Shown one piece after another: positions 43,448 through 52,097 of a DNA stretch of 64,000 nt (position 1 is the first letter of the stretch; each line of letters opens with the position of its first letter). The stretch covers positions 1 through 64,000 of the forward strand of contig JAEZHK010000052.1 in the NCBI GenBank assembly GCA_023416655.1, read 5' to 3'. The translations under genes and the position numbers were made by a program. This DNA comes from Bacillota bacterium (lineage in GTDB: Bacteria; Bacillota; Clostridia; Christensenellales; Aristaeellaceae). The notes beneath the pieces were generated by a model. It searched no databases, was not told the DNA's origin, and saw only the letters and a program-made list of their open reading frames with translations.

Positions 43448-44407
43448 TCAGGGCGCGCCAACGATCCCGGACACATCCCGTACGGTCTTCATGAATTCGC
43501 GGACCGCGCCGGTCAGGTACCGGGATTTCTTATAGTAGAAGCGAATTTCCCGCCGCGAAAGTTCGCCCGGCAGCGCGTAAAACCAGACGCCCTCCGCGGG
43601 CGGGACGCTCTTCACCAGCGTGTCGCTGACGAACGTCGCGCCCATCCCGTACAGGGCCAGGTTGTAGGAAGTGATCTGCTGGTCGAGCAGCAGGCGCGTT
43701 TTCGGGCGGAAATGCGCGGCCGCCAGCAGTTTGTCCGCGCGGGCGCGCGTGTCGTTGCCCTCCTTGAGCAGCAAAAACGGCTCCTCGCGGAAGAGCTCCA
43801 GCGGCACTTCGGCCAAATTATCCTTCCGGTGCAGGCCCTCGCGGATGTCTCCGGCGCTCAGCCGGTGCGCGGCGGCCTTTTCGTTTGCCGCGCTGCCCGC
43901 CGGGACCATGAGCAGCAGCCGCTCGCCGCTCAGCGGCTCCCAGGCGTAGGCGGCGGGGTCAAATTCGCAGTTTTCCACGATCAGGTCCAGCTCGCCGTCC
44001 GCCAGTTCCCGCTGCAGCGCCAGCGTGTGCGTCTCGTGGATGCGGATTTCCACCGCGGGGTACCTGGTGGAGAACGCGGAGATCAGCGGCGGCAGGATGT
44101 AGGAGGTGAAGAGCGTCGTGCCGCCCAGCGCGATGCTGCCCGTCAGCAACTGGCCTGCGTCGCTCAGGTACTGTTTAAAGCCCTCCTCGATCTCCATCAT
44201 CCGCTCCGCCGCCTCGATGTACGCCCGCCCGATGGGCGTGAGGCCGACCGGCGAGGTACTGCGGTCGAAGATCGGCCCGCCGAGGCGCGTTTCCGCCCGC
44301 TTCACCATCGCGCTCAGCGAAGGCTGGGAGACGTAGAGCTTCTGCGCCGCCCGGGAAAAGCTGCGCTCCTTGTAGACCTCGTAGACAACCCGCAGTTCGT
44401 GGAACAC
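43448..44407 (-). CDS. LysR-family transcriptional regulator
   Basis: A 319-residue regulator. The winged helix-turn-helix is at residues 1-60 (VYEVYKERSFSRAAQKLYVSQPSLSAMVKRAE) and the two-lobed effector domain spans 90-300. Its gene diverges from aspartate ammonia-lyase across a 118-base AT-rich gap that contains the aspA promoter, the standard layout for LysR activation of a neighbour. The effector may be aspartate or fumarate (inference). Confidence 0.92.
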   Translation of the reverse strand: MFHELRVVYEVYKERSFSRAAQKLYVSQPSLSAMVKRAETRLGGPIFDRSTSPVGLTPIGRAYIEAAERMMEIEEGFKQYLSDAGQLLTGSIALGGTTLFTSYILPPLISAFSTRYPAVEIRIHETHTLALQRELADGELDLIVENCEFDPAAYAWEPLSGERLLLMVPAGSAANEKAAAHRLSAGDIREGLHRKDNLAEVPLELFREEPFLLLKEGNDTRARADKLLAAAHFRPKTRLLLDQQITSYNLALYGMGATFVSDTLVKSVPPAEGVWFYALPGELSRREIRFYYKKSRYLTGAVREFMKTVRDVSGIVGAP

Positions 44408-44461
44408 GCTTCGCCCTCCGATATAACAAATAATCTATAACTAAGATTACAATATAAGTAT

Positions 44462-44490
44462 TTGACGATAGTATAGCGCGGTTCTATACT
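44462..44490 (+). promoter_or_regulatory. Sigma-A promoter of aspA
   Basis: TTGACG, 17-base spacer, TATACT. The spacer and -10 contain an inverted repeat AGTATA…TATACT, a possible regulator site. An AT-rich stretch upstream (44420-44460) would fit LysR binding. Confidence 0.7.
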
Positions 44491-44525
44491 CTTTTCAAGG
44501 GGATCATTGCCTTGGAGGAATTTTC

Positions 44526-45956
44526 ATGAAGACGGATGCGGCGTTCCGCGTGGAAAAGGACCTCGTGGGGGAGACGGAGGTGCCCGCCGGGGCGTATTAC
44601 GGCGTGCACACCGCGCGCGCGATGGAGAATTTCCCCATCACCGGCCAGAAAATGCACCCGGAGATGATCCGGAGCCTCGCGCTCATCAAAAAGGCCGCCG
44701 CGCTCGTCAACCGCGAGGCTGGCGTCCTGCCGCCCCGGATCGCGGACGCGATCGCGCTCGCCGCTGACGAAGTGCTCGAGGGGAAGCTCCACGACCAGTT
44801 CCCGGTCGACCCGCTGCAGGGCGGCGCGGGCACGTCCGCCAACATGAACATGAACGAGGTGCTGGCCAACCGCGCCATCGAGCTTCTGGGCGGCGAAAAG
44901 GGCGATTATACAAACGTGCATCCCAACGACCACGTCAACTGCGCCCAGTCCACCAACGACGTCTACCCCTCCGCGGGCAAGCTGGCTCTCCTGAGCCTTA
45001 TAAAGCCGCTCATCACCGCGCTGGTGGCGCTCCAGAACGCGCTGGAGGAGAAGGCGATCCGCTTCGACGGCGTGATCAAGATGGGCCGCACCCAGTTGCA
45101 GGACGCGGTGCCGATCCGGCTGGGCCAGGAATTCCGCGCCTGGGCCGCCGCCGTCGGCCGGGATATCCGGCGCATCGGTGCGGCGGAAGAAGAACTGCGC
45201 GTGCTCAACCTGGGCGGCACCGCCGTGGGCACCGGCCTCAACGCCAGCGGCGAATATATCGAGGCCATCGTGGGCGAGGTCTCCCGGCAAAGCGGCGAAC
45301 GCCTCCGCCAGGCGGAGGACCTGATCGACGGCACGCAGAACCTGGACGGCTACACGGCGGTCTCCGGCGCGCTCAAAAGCTGCGCGGTCAGCCTAAGCAA
45401 GATTTCAAACGACCTAAGGCTCATGGCCTCGGGCCCCCGCGCGGGCCTTAACGAGATCACGCTGCCAGCCCGCCAGAACGGCTCCTCCATCATGCCTGGC
45501 AAGGTCAACCCCGTGATCCCGGAGGTCGTCAACCAGATTGCGTTTAATGTGATCGGCAACGACATGACCATCACGATGGCCGCCGAGGCGGGGCAATTGG
45601 AGCTGAACGCCTTCGAGCCGGTCATATTCTACAAGCTCTTTGAGTCCATCACGACGCTGACGAGGGGCGTGCGCACACTGACGGAGCACTGCGTCAAGGG
45701 CATCACCGCCAACAGCGAACGCTGCCGCCAGTCCGTTATGGAGAGCGCGGGCGTCGCGGCGGCGCTCTGCCCCCACGTCGGCTATGCCCGTGCCTCCTGC
45801 CTCGCAAAAGAGGCGCTGACGACCGGGATGTCCGTCGAAACGCTGGCGCGGCGCGACGCCCTGCTGCCCGAGGAGCGACTCCGGGAGGTTCTCGACCCCT
45901 TCGCCATGACTTCGCCGCAACCGGCGCGGCGCATAATTCACCCTATGCCCGCCTGA
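44526..45956 (+). CDS. aspA: Aspartate ammonia-lyase
   Basis: A 476-residue enzyme of the aspartase/fumarase superfamily, converting L-aspartate to fumarate and ammonia. N-terminal RVEKDLVGETEVPAGAYYGVHTARAMENFPI is typical. Active-site regions are GAGTSANMNMNEVLAN, HPNDHVNCAQSTNDVYPS, TQLQDAVPI and the flexible signature loop GSSIMPGKVNPVIPE. Aspartase rather than fumarase is favoured by the VEKDLVGE start and the overall pattern. ATG 44526 follows TTGGAGGAATTTTC. Confidence 0.93.
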   Translation: MKTDAAFRVEKDLVGETEVPAGAYYGVHTARAMENFPITGQKMHPEMIRSLALIKKAAALVNREAGVLPPRIADAIALAADEVLEGKLHDQFPVDPLQGGAGTSANMNMNEVLANRAIELLGGEKGDYTNVHPNDHVNCAQSTNDVYPSAGKLALLSLIKPLITALVALQNALEEKAIRFDGVIKMGRTQLQDAVPIRLGQEFRAWAAAVGRDIRRIGAAEEELRVLNLGGTAVGTGLNASGEYIEAIVGEVSRQSGERLRQAEDLIDGTQNLDGYTAVSGALKSCAVSLSKISNDLRLMASGPRAGLNEITLPARQNGSSIMPGKVNPVIPEVVNQIAFNVIGNDMTITMAAEAGQLELNAFEPVIFYKLFESITTLTRGVRTLTEHCVKGITANSERCRQSVMESAGVAAALCPHVGYARASCLAKEALTTGMSVETLARRDALLPEERLREVLDPFAMTSPQPARRIIHPMPA

Positions 45957-45972
45957 CGGAACAGACAAACCG

Positions 45973-46006
45973 GGGGCTGCTGTCCGACGGTCCGGACGGC
46001 AGCCCC
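45973..46006. terminator. Terminator after aspA
   Basis: GGGGCTGCTGTCCG pairs with CGGACGGCAGCCCC (one bulge/mismatch) around ACGGTC, then ATTCTGTTT. Confidence 0.75.
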
Positions 46007-46032
46007 ATTCTGTTTACGCCTTTTGAATCCGA

Positions 46033-46197
46033 TTACGCCATGCCAAGCAGCGTCGTCAGCCACATCGAGATCATCGCTACGAAGGTGACGACCATAAGCC
46101 GCACCACCATCACGCCGTACAGCGGCAGCATGTGCAGGCTCGTGCGCTCGATGGGCGTCTTGCCCACCGCGCAGCCGACGAAGAGTGCCGAGCCCAC
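46033..46197 (-). pseudogene. dctM 3' fragment (TRAP transporter large permease)
   Basis: The last 54 codons read VGSALFVGCAVGKTPIERTS, then MLPLYGVMVVRLMVVTF, then ISMWLTTLLGMA. This is the C-terminal end of DctM large subunits of TRAP dicarboxylate transporters (compare the usual PVG…LFVGCAIGK.SIE…LPFY…ISLWLPSLLG). It is joined in frame to a MerR fragment, with no other TRAP gene in the window. A remnant left by deletion or recombination. A former link with aspA through C4-dicarboxylates is plausible. Confidence 0.65.
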
Positions 46198-46447
46198 CTC
46201 GTACAGGCGGCGCAGCAGGATCGCGTGCACGGCGTCGTCCTCCCCGCGCATGAGGCCCGGCATCTTCTGAAGCGGGACCCCGACGCCCCGGTACAGAAGC
46301 ACTTGCCTTAGCCTTGCTTCATCCTCTTCGCCGTACAGCCGGTAGCCGTTTTCGCCCCGGACGGACACACCAGCCCAGCCTGTCATAGTACAATAGCGCC
46401 GTGCGGGAGATGCCGTACTTCGACGCGAGCTTCCCGGCCGTCAGCAT
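46198..46447 (-). pseudogene. merR-family regulator fragment, frameshifted
   Basis: From ATG at 46445-46447 one frame gives MLTAGKLASKYGISRTALLYYDRLGW, a MerR helix-turn-helix. The continuation ENGYRLYGEEDEARLRQVLLYRGVGVPL is in another frame, so a base has been lost or gained near 46360-46385. The C-terminal effector part is missing and replaced by the dctM fragment at 46197. The gene is dead. Confidence 0.75.
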
Positions 46448-46482
46448 GTTCAGGTCCCCCTCTCTTCACGGCACCAGTATAA

Positions 46483-46613
46483 TACCAATTCCAAACATAA
46501 ATGCGCCGTTGTGTCGCTCTCCGCTTGAAATAGCGCTGCTATTCCTGCGCTGCGGCTCCTAGCCAGGAACAAAATGTTCGCCGCTTTGGACGCATTAATG
46601 TTTTGCATTAGTA
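46483..46613. mobile_element. MITE-like palindromic element, copy D (131 bp, internal deletion)
   Basis: Ends TACCAATTCCAAACAT…ATGCG and, inward from the right, TACTAATGCAAAACAT…ATGCG: a second end subtype. Perfect TAA duplication at 46480-46482 and 46614-46616. It lacks the GGCGGATCTTTTCGC block found in the other copies. Confidence 0.85.
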
Positions 46614-46751
46614 TAAACCATCAAGCGAAGCGGTAGACAGGTCAACGCCCGCGTGTTTTAAATTTGTCTGCATTGTTTGGCGGAATTTGTCACCGTTTAT
46701 AGGATATGGGGCCCGATGCATACGGCTTTTTAAGCCATTTCCGCGGTATTG

Positions 46752-46780
46752 TTGACAAAATTCGACAAATAAAGTAGTAT
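46752..46780 (+). promoter_or_regulatory. Sigma-A promoter upstream of the Cys-rich pseudogene and EAL-HDOD gene
   Basis: TTGACA, 17-base spacer, TAGTAT. Confidence 0.7.
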
Positions 46781-46811
46781 TGCATTAAATCAAGGGAAAG
46801 GGGCAAAGCGA

Positions 46812-47033
46812 ATGGACTGTGAACTTCTGCCCGCATGCCCCTTCTACAACGACAGGAGCCGGTGGACCATGGCATCGGCGCGATCTTCAAAAAGAAGTAC
46901 TGCCTGGGCAACCAGCAGATCTGCGCCAGATATTGGTTGTAAGCGAGCTTGGCGAGCCCTTGTCCCGGACGCGCTGTACCCCAACATGTTGAAAATGGCC
47001 CAGAGCATCCTGGACGACGCAAGGAAACCCTGA
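46812..47033 (+). pseudogene. Small Cys-rich conserved protein, degraded by frameshifts
   Basis: Three frames must be joined to recover one protein: MDCELLPACPFYNDR in the first, then VDHGIGAIFKKKYCLGNQQICARYW in the second, then VVSELGEP in the third, and finally LVPDALYPNMLKMAQSILDDARKP back in the first. The joined product has the four-cysteine pattern CxxxxxC…YCxxxxxxCARY that I know from small conserved clostridial proteins. Shifts are near 46855, 46935 and 46957. Either the gene has decayed or the assembly has errors here. It sits between a good promoter and the EAL-HDOD gene. Confidence 0.6.
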
Positions 47034-47117
47034 CACCGGTGGGCACCCTTACGCCTCTGTCTCCCGGGGAAAGCGCCGCGCATGAAACCCTGGCGGCCAA
47101 TCTACAAGTGAAGGCTG

Positions 47118-48329
47118 ATGGATTTGGACATCTACATAGCGAGGCAGCCGATCTTTGACAGGTATATGAAGGTACACGGGTACGAACTGTTGTACCGTCA
47201 GGGCAAAGTCAACAGCTTTTCCTGCCTGGACGACGATCTGGCGACGGCGGAATTACTGTACAATTCCTTCATGGTCATGGGCCTGAAAGACCTTACCGGC
47301 GGGACCCTGGCGTTCATCAATTTCTCCAAAGAGTTGATTGGCAGCGAGATCCCATACCTTCTGCCCCCGGCAGGCATCGTCGTGGAAGTGCTCGAAAGAA
47401 ACGAGGCGACCGAGACCACTATCGAGGCCTGCAAAAAGCTCCGGGAAAGGGGATACAAAATCGCGCTGGACGACTTTACCCCTTCGAAGGAGAACTTCAC
47501 CCTGTTCGAGTACGCGGACATCGTCAAGGTGGAGTACCCGGCGGTGAGCCTCGAAGACCAGCGCGACCTCGTCAAAAGGTACGGCGCGAAGAAGACCTTC
47601 CTCGCCGAAAAGATCGAGACGCGGGAGGAATACCAAAAGGCACTGGACCTCGGGTACCACCTCTTTCAGGGCTATTTTTTCAGCAAGCCCGCGCTCATCA
47701 TCTCCAAGGAGATCGGCACGCTCATCACCAATGTCTACAGCATCCTGGAGGAGCTGAACCGGCAGGACCCGAGCTATGAGGTGATCGCCGAGCTCATCGG
47801 GCGGGACCTGGGCCTGTCCTACAAGCTTTTGAAGCTTGTCAATTCCGTGTATTACGGCCCATTGTACAAGATCAGGACGCTCAAGCACGCGCTGGCGCAC
47901 CTGGGCATCCGCGAAATGCACCGGTGGCTTTCGATCATGCTGCTCAAGGATATGCGAAGCGTCGAAAACGCTGAAATGATCAAGCTTTCGCTGATCCGGG
48001 CCAAATTCATGGAGCTTCTGGCCGGGGAACTCTACGATCAGGCCGAGAACATGAACTGCTTCTTCGTGGGGCTGTTTTCATCGATCGACGTGCTTTTGAA
48101 CAGGCCCATGCGTGAGATCATGGACGGGCTTCCGATCTCTGAAAGGGTCAAGCAGGCGCTATTGGGCGAAGACAACGAGTACCGGCAGTTGCTAAACTGC
48201 GTGATCGCCGGCGAATCGGGCAGGTGGAACCAGTCGGAAAACGCTAAAATCATGCTCAGGATCGGGGCCGGGCGGTTCACGGTTTTGTATCTGGAATCGC
48301 TGAAATGGGCGCAGACCCTGAATTATTGA
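47118..48329 (+). CDS. EAL-HDOD signalling protein (YuxH/CdgJ type)
   Basis: A 403-residue cytosolic protein with an EAL-type barrel (residues 1-195) and a HDOD domain (200-400). The N-terminus IYIARQPIFDRYMKVHGYELLYRQG is characteristic of this family; the EAL motif reads ELL and several catalytic acids of active phosphodiesterases are not visible, so it probably binds rather than cleaves cyclic-di-GMP. IALDDFTPSKENFTLFEYADIVKVE and LAEKIETREEYQKALDLGYHLFQGYFFSKP mark the end of the barrel. Related proteins affect motility and surface behaviour. Confidence 0.9.
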   Translation: MDLDIYIARQPIFDRYMKVHGYELLYRQGKVNSFSCLDDDLATAELLYNSFMVMGLKDLTGGTLAFINFSKELIGSEIPYLLPPAGIVVEVLERNEATETTIEACKKLRERGYKIALDDFTPSKENFTLFEYADIVKVEYPAVSLEDQRDLVKRYGAKKTFLAEKIETREEYQKALDLGYHLFQGYFFSKPALIISKEIGTLITNVYSILEELNRQDPSYEVIAELIGRDLGLSYKLLKLVNSVYYGPLYKIRTLKHALAHLGIREMHRWLSIMLLKDMRSVENAEMIKLSLIRAKFMELLAGELYDQAENMNCFFVGLFSSIDVLLNRPMREIMDGLPISERVKQALLGEDNEYRQLLNCVIAGESGRWNQSENAKIMLRIGAGRFTVLYLESLKWAQTLNY

Positions 48330-48355
48330 AAATCAAGAGTACCTATTGGTTTCCC

Positions 48356-48382
48356 GGCGGACAGCCACCGCGCCTGTCCGCC
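48356..48382 (+). terminator. Terminator after the EAL-HDOD gene
   Basis: GGCGGACAG pairs with CTGTCCGCC and is followed by ATTTTATTT. Confidence 0.75.
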
Positions 48383-48552
48383 ATTTTATTTGGAAGCTGT
48401 TTGTCATGCCGATGATCGCGGAAATGAGGGCAGGCGGCGGATCCGGAAGCGCTTGCGGCATGCCGTTCGACGTGCTATATTGGATTCATATTCCAGGGCT
48501 TTGGCGCTCCGCTTGACCTCAATCCATTTCATCATTTGAGGAGGGTTTCTTG

Positions 48553-49317
48553 ATGAGCATCCTTGATTCCTTTCTGTTGACCGGCAAAAAGGCGGTTGTC
48601 ACCGGCGGCGCGCGCGGCATCGGGGCGACCTGCGCCGTGGCGCTGGCCGAAGCGGGCGCGGACGTCTTCATCCTGGACATCCTGGACGGCTCGGAGACTG
48701 TGCGGAAAATCCGCGCGCTGGGCCGGGCTTCCGATTGCCTGAACGTGGACCTCACCAGCGAGGAGCAGGTGGAGCGGGCGTTTGAGAAGGTGGTTGAAGC
48801 CTTCGGCACGGTCGATCTTCTGTTCAATAACGCCGGGATCGCCTTTTGCACGCCGTCCGAGGACTGCACCTTCGCCCAGTGGCGTAAGGTCTTGGCCATC
48901 GACCTGGACGCCGTGTTCCTGGTCGCCCGCGCGGCGGGGCGGATCATGATCAAAAACGGCGGCGGGGCCATCGTCAACACGGCCTCGATGTCGGGCACGA
49001 TCGTGAATTTCCCACAGGAGCAGTCGGCCTACAACGCGGCCAAGGCGGGCGTGATCCACTTGACCAAGTCGCTGGCCTGCGAGTGGATGAAGTACGGCGT
49101 CCGTGTCAACTGCATCAGCCCCGGCTACATCGCCTCCGACATGACGCCGGAAAGCTCCCCGGAGAACTGGAAGCGCGCCTGGTTTGAGAGGACCCCCGCC
49201 GGGCGGATGGGCAGGCAAAGCGAGCTGGCCGGTGGGGTATTGTACCTTCTGAGCCCGGCGGCGTCCTTCACCACCGGCTGCGAGCTTAAAATCGACGGCG
49301 GCTATACCTGCTACTAA
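48553..49317 (+). CDS. Short-chain dehydrogenase/reductase (sugar alcohol or keto-sugar type)
   Basis: A 254-residue classical SDR. Cofactor motif VVTGGARGIGATCAVAL, NNAG motif LLFNNAGIA, catalytic Ser in NTASMSGTIV and YxxxK in SAYNAAKAG. VDLTSEEQVERAF and the C-terminal TGCELKIDGGYTCY fit D-arabinitol/sorbitol or gluconate 5-dehydrogenase-like enzymes. ATG 48553 follows GAGGAGGG. Monocistronic with a strong terminator after it. Substrate not determinable. Confidence 0.92.
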   Translation: MSILDSFLLTGKKAVVTGGARGIGATCAVALAEAGADVFILDILDGSETVRKIRALGRASDCLNVDLTSEEQVERAFEKVVEAFGTVDLLFNNAGIAFCTPSEDCTFAQWRKVLAIDLDAVFLVARAAGRIMIKNGGGAIVNTASMSGTIVNFPQEQSAYNAAKAGVIHLTKSLACEWMKYGVRVNCISPGYIASDMTPESSPENWKRAWFERTPAGRMGRQSELAGGVLYLLSPAASFTTGCELKIDGGYTCY

Positions 49318-49365
49318 ACCGCGCTGAATCTGAGATACCTCTCCATAGGCAGCAACTTCATTCAT

Positions 49366-49400
49366 CAGGCCGCCGGGCGTCCGGTGGCCTGGTTTTTTTT
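49366..49400 (+). terminator. Strong terminator after the dehydrogenase gene
   Basis: CAGGCCGCCGG pairs with CCGGTGGCCTG (one mismatch) and is followed by eight T. Confidence 0.9.
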
Positions 49401-49509
49401 GAGTCCGCCAATGGCTCGCGGGGTGTTTTCAAAATTTCAAAGTGAAATCAATGCAATCTATATATTGTCCGTGACGACCGCCGCATAAAGAATGTTGAGG
49501 TGGATTGTC

Positions 49510-49833
49510 ATGTATGGGAGAATTGCGCGTGCGAGGGTGCGCAGAAACCTGAACCAGGCGGAACTGGCACGGCTTTTGGGCGTGTCGCAGGCGAAAGTGA
49601 TCAATTGGGAGTACGGCTACCACAAGGTGAGGCGCGAGATCCTCATGGAAATCGCGGACGTGCTGGGGGTCGATTTCGCGTGGCTGGCGGGCGCGGGCCC
49701 GCGCATCCCGTATGAAAACCGGCTCTGCGAGATCGTTGAGCGTTACATAGGGAATGACGGCGGGAGATACTTAACGCTTGACCATCCGAGGCTGGGGTTC
49801 GTCGACGTCGCGATGCTCGCCGAGAGCGCCTGA
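49510..49833 (+). CDS. Xre-family helix-turn-helix protein
   Basis: A 107-residue protein. ATG 49510 (MYGRIARARVRRNLNQAELARLL) is seven bases after TGAGGTGG; an earlier in-frame ATG at 49492 lacks a site. HTH_3 helices are LNQAELARLLGVSQAKVINWEYGYHKV at residues 14-42. The C-terminal half (RLCEIVERYIGNDGGRYLTL) has no recognised domain. Role unknown; the 330 bases downstream contain no gene. Confidence 0.85.
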   Translation: MYGRIARARVRRNLNQAELARLLGVSQAKVINWEYGYHKVRREILMEIADVLGVDFAWLAGAGPRIPYENRLCEIVERYIGNDGGRYLTLDHPRLGFVDVAMLAESA

Positions 49834-50000
49834 GACCGTCTCCCTTCCGCCCGGACCGGAGCGCGCGGCGAGGTGCAGCCTCCTTTCGAGGGGGCTTTTT
49901 CGCATATGCGCGGTCAGGACGGCACTTCATCCGTTCATGGAGATGCCGAGCCGCACCCTGTGCGGATTCTCCTTAGGCTAAAAAACAAACTCTTTCCATC

Positions 50001-50029
50001 TTGTAAAAGCGGGCTGATTACCTTATACT
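50001..50029 (+). promoter_or_regulatory. Promoter of the YdjGHI-like operon
   Basis: TTGTAA, 17-base spacer, TATACT. An inverted repeat TTACCT…AGGTAA spans the -10, a possible operator. No gene is seen in 49834-50166. Confidence 0.5.
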
Positions 50030-50166
50030 TGAGGTAAATTTTGGAGCGTGTCATGGCCTTGCGATGTCGCGCGCGGCGCTCGCCCGGAAGGCGGACGGCG
50101 GGCGCAAACGGGGAAAATGCGCGCGATGGCCTCCAACGATCGACAGAGCTGTGAAAGGGTGATTGT

Positions 50167-51267
50167 ATGGCCACCGATGTGTATAGCGCCCCATGCCCGG
50201 CATGCGGCGCGCCCCTTCGTTTCGACGGCGGCGAAGGCAAGCTGCACTGCGATTCCTGCGGGAACAAGTTTGAGGCGGACGTCATGCGCCAGGTAGACCA
50301 GGCGCTGAACCAGGCCGCGCAGGCCAGCGAGCTGGACTGGCAGCGCCAGGCGACGGGGGAATGGTCGGAGGCGGAACAGGCGGCGCTGAAAAGCTACACC
50401 TGCTCATCCTGCGGCGCGGAGATTGTCGCCGACGAGACCACCGCGGCGACAGAGTGCGTCTACTGCGGCAGCGCCTCCATCATGCCGGGGCAGATCAGCG
50501 GCAGCTTCCGGCCCGACGCGGTGCTCCCCTTCGCCAAGGTAAAACAGGACGCCCAGAACGCCTACCGGAACCTGATCAAGGGCAAGCCGCTGCTGCCCAA
50601 GCTCTTCGCCTCCGAAAACCGGATCGAGAAGATCACCGGGGTCTACGTGCCCTTCTGGAAGTTCGGGTGCGACGCGGACGCGGACATCACCTACCGCGCG
50701 GAGCGCAAGAGTTCGTACCGAAGCGGCGACTACATGATCACCGACACCGACCACTTCCTGGTGCTGCGCGGCGGCGAGATCGGCTTTGGCAACGTGCCGG
50801 TGGACGGCTCCTCGAAGTTTGACGACGCAATGATGGAGGCCATCGAGCCGTTCGATTCCCACGGCGAGGTGGAGTTCTCCACCGCCTACCTGCCCGGCTA
50901 CCAGGCGGAGCGGTACGACGTCGCCTCGGAGGACGCCAAGCCCCGCGCCGACGAGCGCATTCGGCAGAGCATCACGGACGTGTTCCGGGGCACCGTGAAC
51001 GGGTACAGCTCGGTCATCACGCAGTCCTCGAGCATAAGGCTTCAGCACGGCGACGTGAGAAACGTCATGATGCCGGTCTGGATGCTGAACACCCGGTGGA
51101 AGGACAAGACCTACACCTTCGCGATGAATGGGCAGACGGGCAAGATCGTCGGGAACCTCCCCGTGGACAAAGGGCTCGCCGTGACGTGGGGGTTGGGGCT
51201 CTTCCTGGGCTCCTTCGCGCTTTTGTTCCTCGGGGCGCTGGCGCTGTTTGCCATGGGGGTGATGTAG
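50167..51267 (+). CDS. YdjG-like zinc-ribbon membrane protein
   Basis: A 366-residue protein with two zinc ribbons: CPACG…CDSCG at residues 10-31 (TFIIB type) and CSSCG…CVYCG around 79-99. A long middle domain (120-330) follows, then a C-terminal membrane segment (WGLGLFLGSFALLFLGALALFAMGV). The order zinc-ribbon protein, TPM protein, SPFH protein matches Bacillus subtilis ydjG-ydjH-ydjI, which I recall as an envelope-stress system working with the PspA homologue YdjF. Start ATG 50167 behind GAAAGGGTG; one base separates its stop from the next start. Confidence 0.85.
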   Translation: MATDVYSAPCPACGAPLRFDGGEGKLHCDSCGNKFEADVMRQVDQALNQAAQASELDWQRQATGEWSEAEQAALKSYTCSSCGAEIVADETTAATECVYCGSASIMPGQISGSFRPDAVLPFAKVKQDAQNAYRNLIKGKPLLPKLFASENRIEKITGVYVPFWKFGCDADADITYRAERKSSYRSGDYMITDTDHFLVLRGGEIGFGNVPVDGSSKFDDAMMEAIEPFDSHGEVEFSTAYLPGYQAERYDVASEDAKPRADERIRQSITDVFRGTVNGYSSVITQSSSIRLQHGDVRNVMMPVWMLNTRWKDKTYTFAMNGQTGKIVGNLPVDKGLAVTWGLGLFLGSFALLFLGALALFAMGVM

Positions 51268-51268
51268 C

Positions 51269-52066
51269 GTGAAAAAGTGGATATTGCTCGCCTTCGCGCT
51301 CCTTGTTATCGCCATCCCGGCTTGCGCCGCGGGGCTGCCGCTGGTCGTGGACGACGCCGCGCTGCTCTCTCCGGACGCGGTGAATGAGCTGACCGCCGAA
51401 GCGCAGCGGCTCTCGGACGCCTACTCAATGGACGTGGTCATCTTCACGACTGAGAGCCTTGGCGTGAAGACCGCGCGGGACTACGCCGCGGACTATTACG
51501 ACTACAACGGGTACGGCCGGGGCGAAGATCACGACGGCGTCATGCTGATGCTGGCGATGGCGGACCGGGACTGGTTCATCCTGACCACCGGTCGCGGCAT
51601 CGACGCCATCACCGATTACGGCAAAGACACGATTTCGGACGACATCGTCCCGTACTTTTCGGACGGAGACTATGCAAACGGCTTTGCACGGTTCCTGCAT
51701 GACGTGGACATTTTCCTGAAGCAGCATAAAAGCGGCAGGCCCTACGACGTGGACAACCGGGTGCAGCTTCGATCCCCACTTGAGCGCGCCACCGGCATCG
51801 CCGTCTACCTCGCGATCGCGGCGGCCGTCATCGCGGCCATCGTGCTTCTTGTCATGATCCTCGGCATGAAGACGGCGCGCCCCCAGTACAACGCCAGCCA
51901 GTATGTGAAGGAAGGCTCCCTCAACATCACGCGCGCGCAGGACATCTACCTGTACCGCACGCAGACGCGCGTGAAGATCGAGAAGCCATCCTCCTCCGGC
52001 GGTGGCAGTTCCACGTTCACTTCCTCCAGCGGGCGCAGCCACGGCGGAGGCGGCGGCAAGTTCTAG
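51269..52066 (+). CDS. TPM-domain membrane protein (YdjH/YgcG-like)
   Basis: A 265-residue protein starting at GTG 51269. Signal peptide (MKKWILLAFALLVIAIPACAA), TPM domain residues 22-150 (LVVDDAALLSPDAVNELTAEAQRLSDAYSMDVVIFTTES…YYDYNGYGRGEDHDGVMLMLAMADRDWFILTTG), one membrane helix (ATGIAVYLAIAAAVIAAIVLLVMI) and a low-complexity Ser/Gly tail ending GGGGKF, typical for the family. Outside-facing TPM domain, cytosolic tail. Confidence 0.88.
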   Translation: MKKWILLAFALLVIAIPACAAGLPLVVDDAALLSPDAVNELTAEAQRLSDAYSMDVVIFTTESLGVKTARDYAADYYDYNGYGRGEDHDGVMLMLAMADRDWFILTTGRGIDAITDYGKDTISDDIVPYFSDGDYANGFARFLHDVDIFLKQHKSGRPYDVDNRVQLRSPLERATGIAVYLAIAAAVIAAIVLLVMILGMKTARPQYNASQYVKEGSLNITRAQDIYLYRTQTRVKIEKPSSSGGGSSTFTSSSGRSHGGGGGKF

Positions 52067-52097
52067 AGACACGTTCTAAAGAAAGGATGAATGCTTT

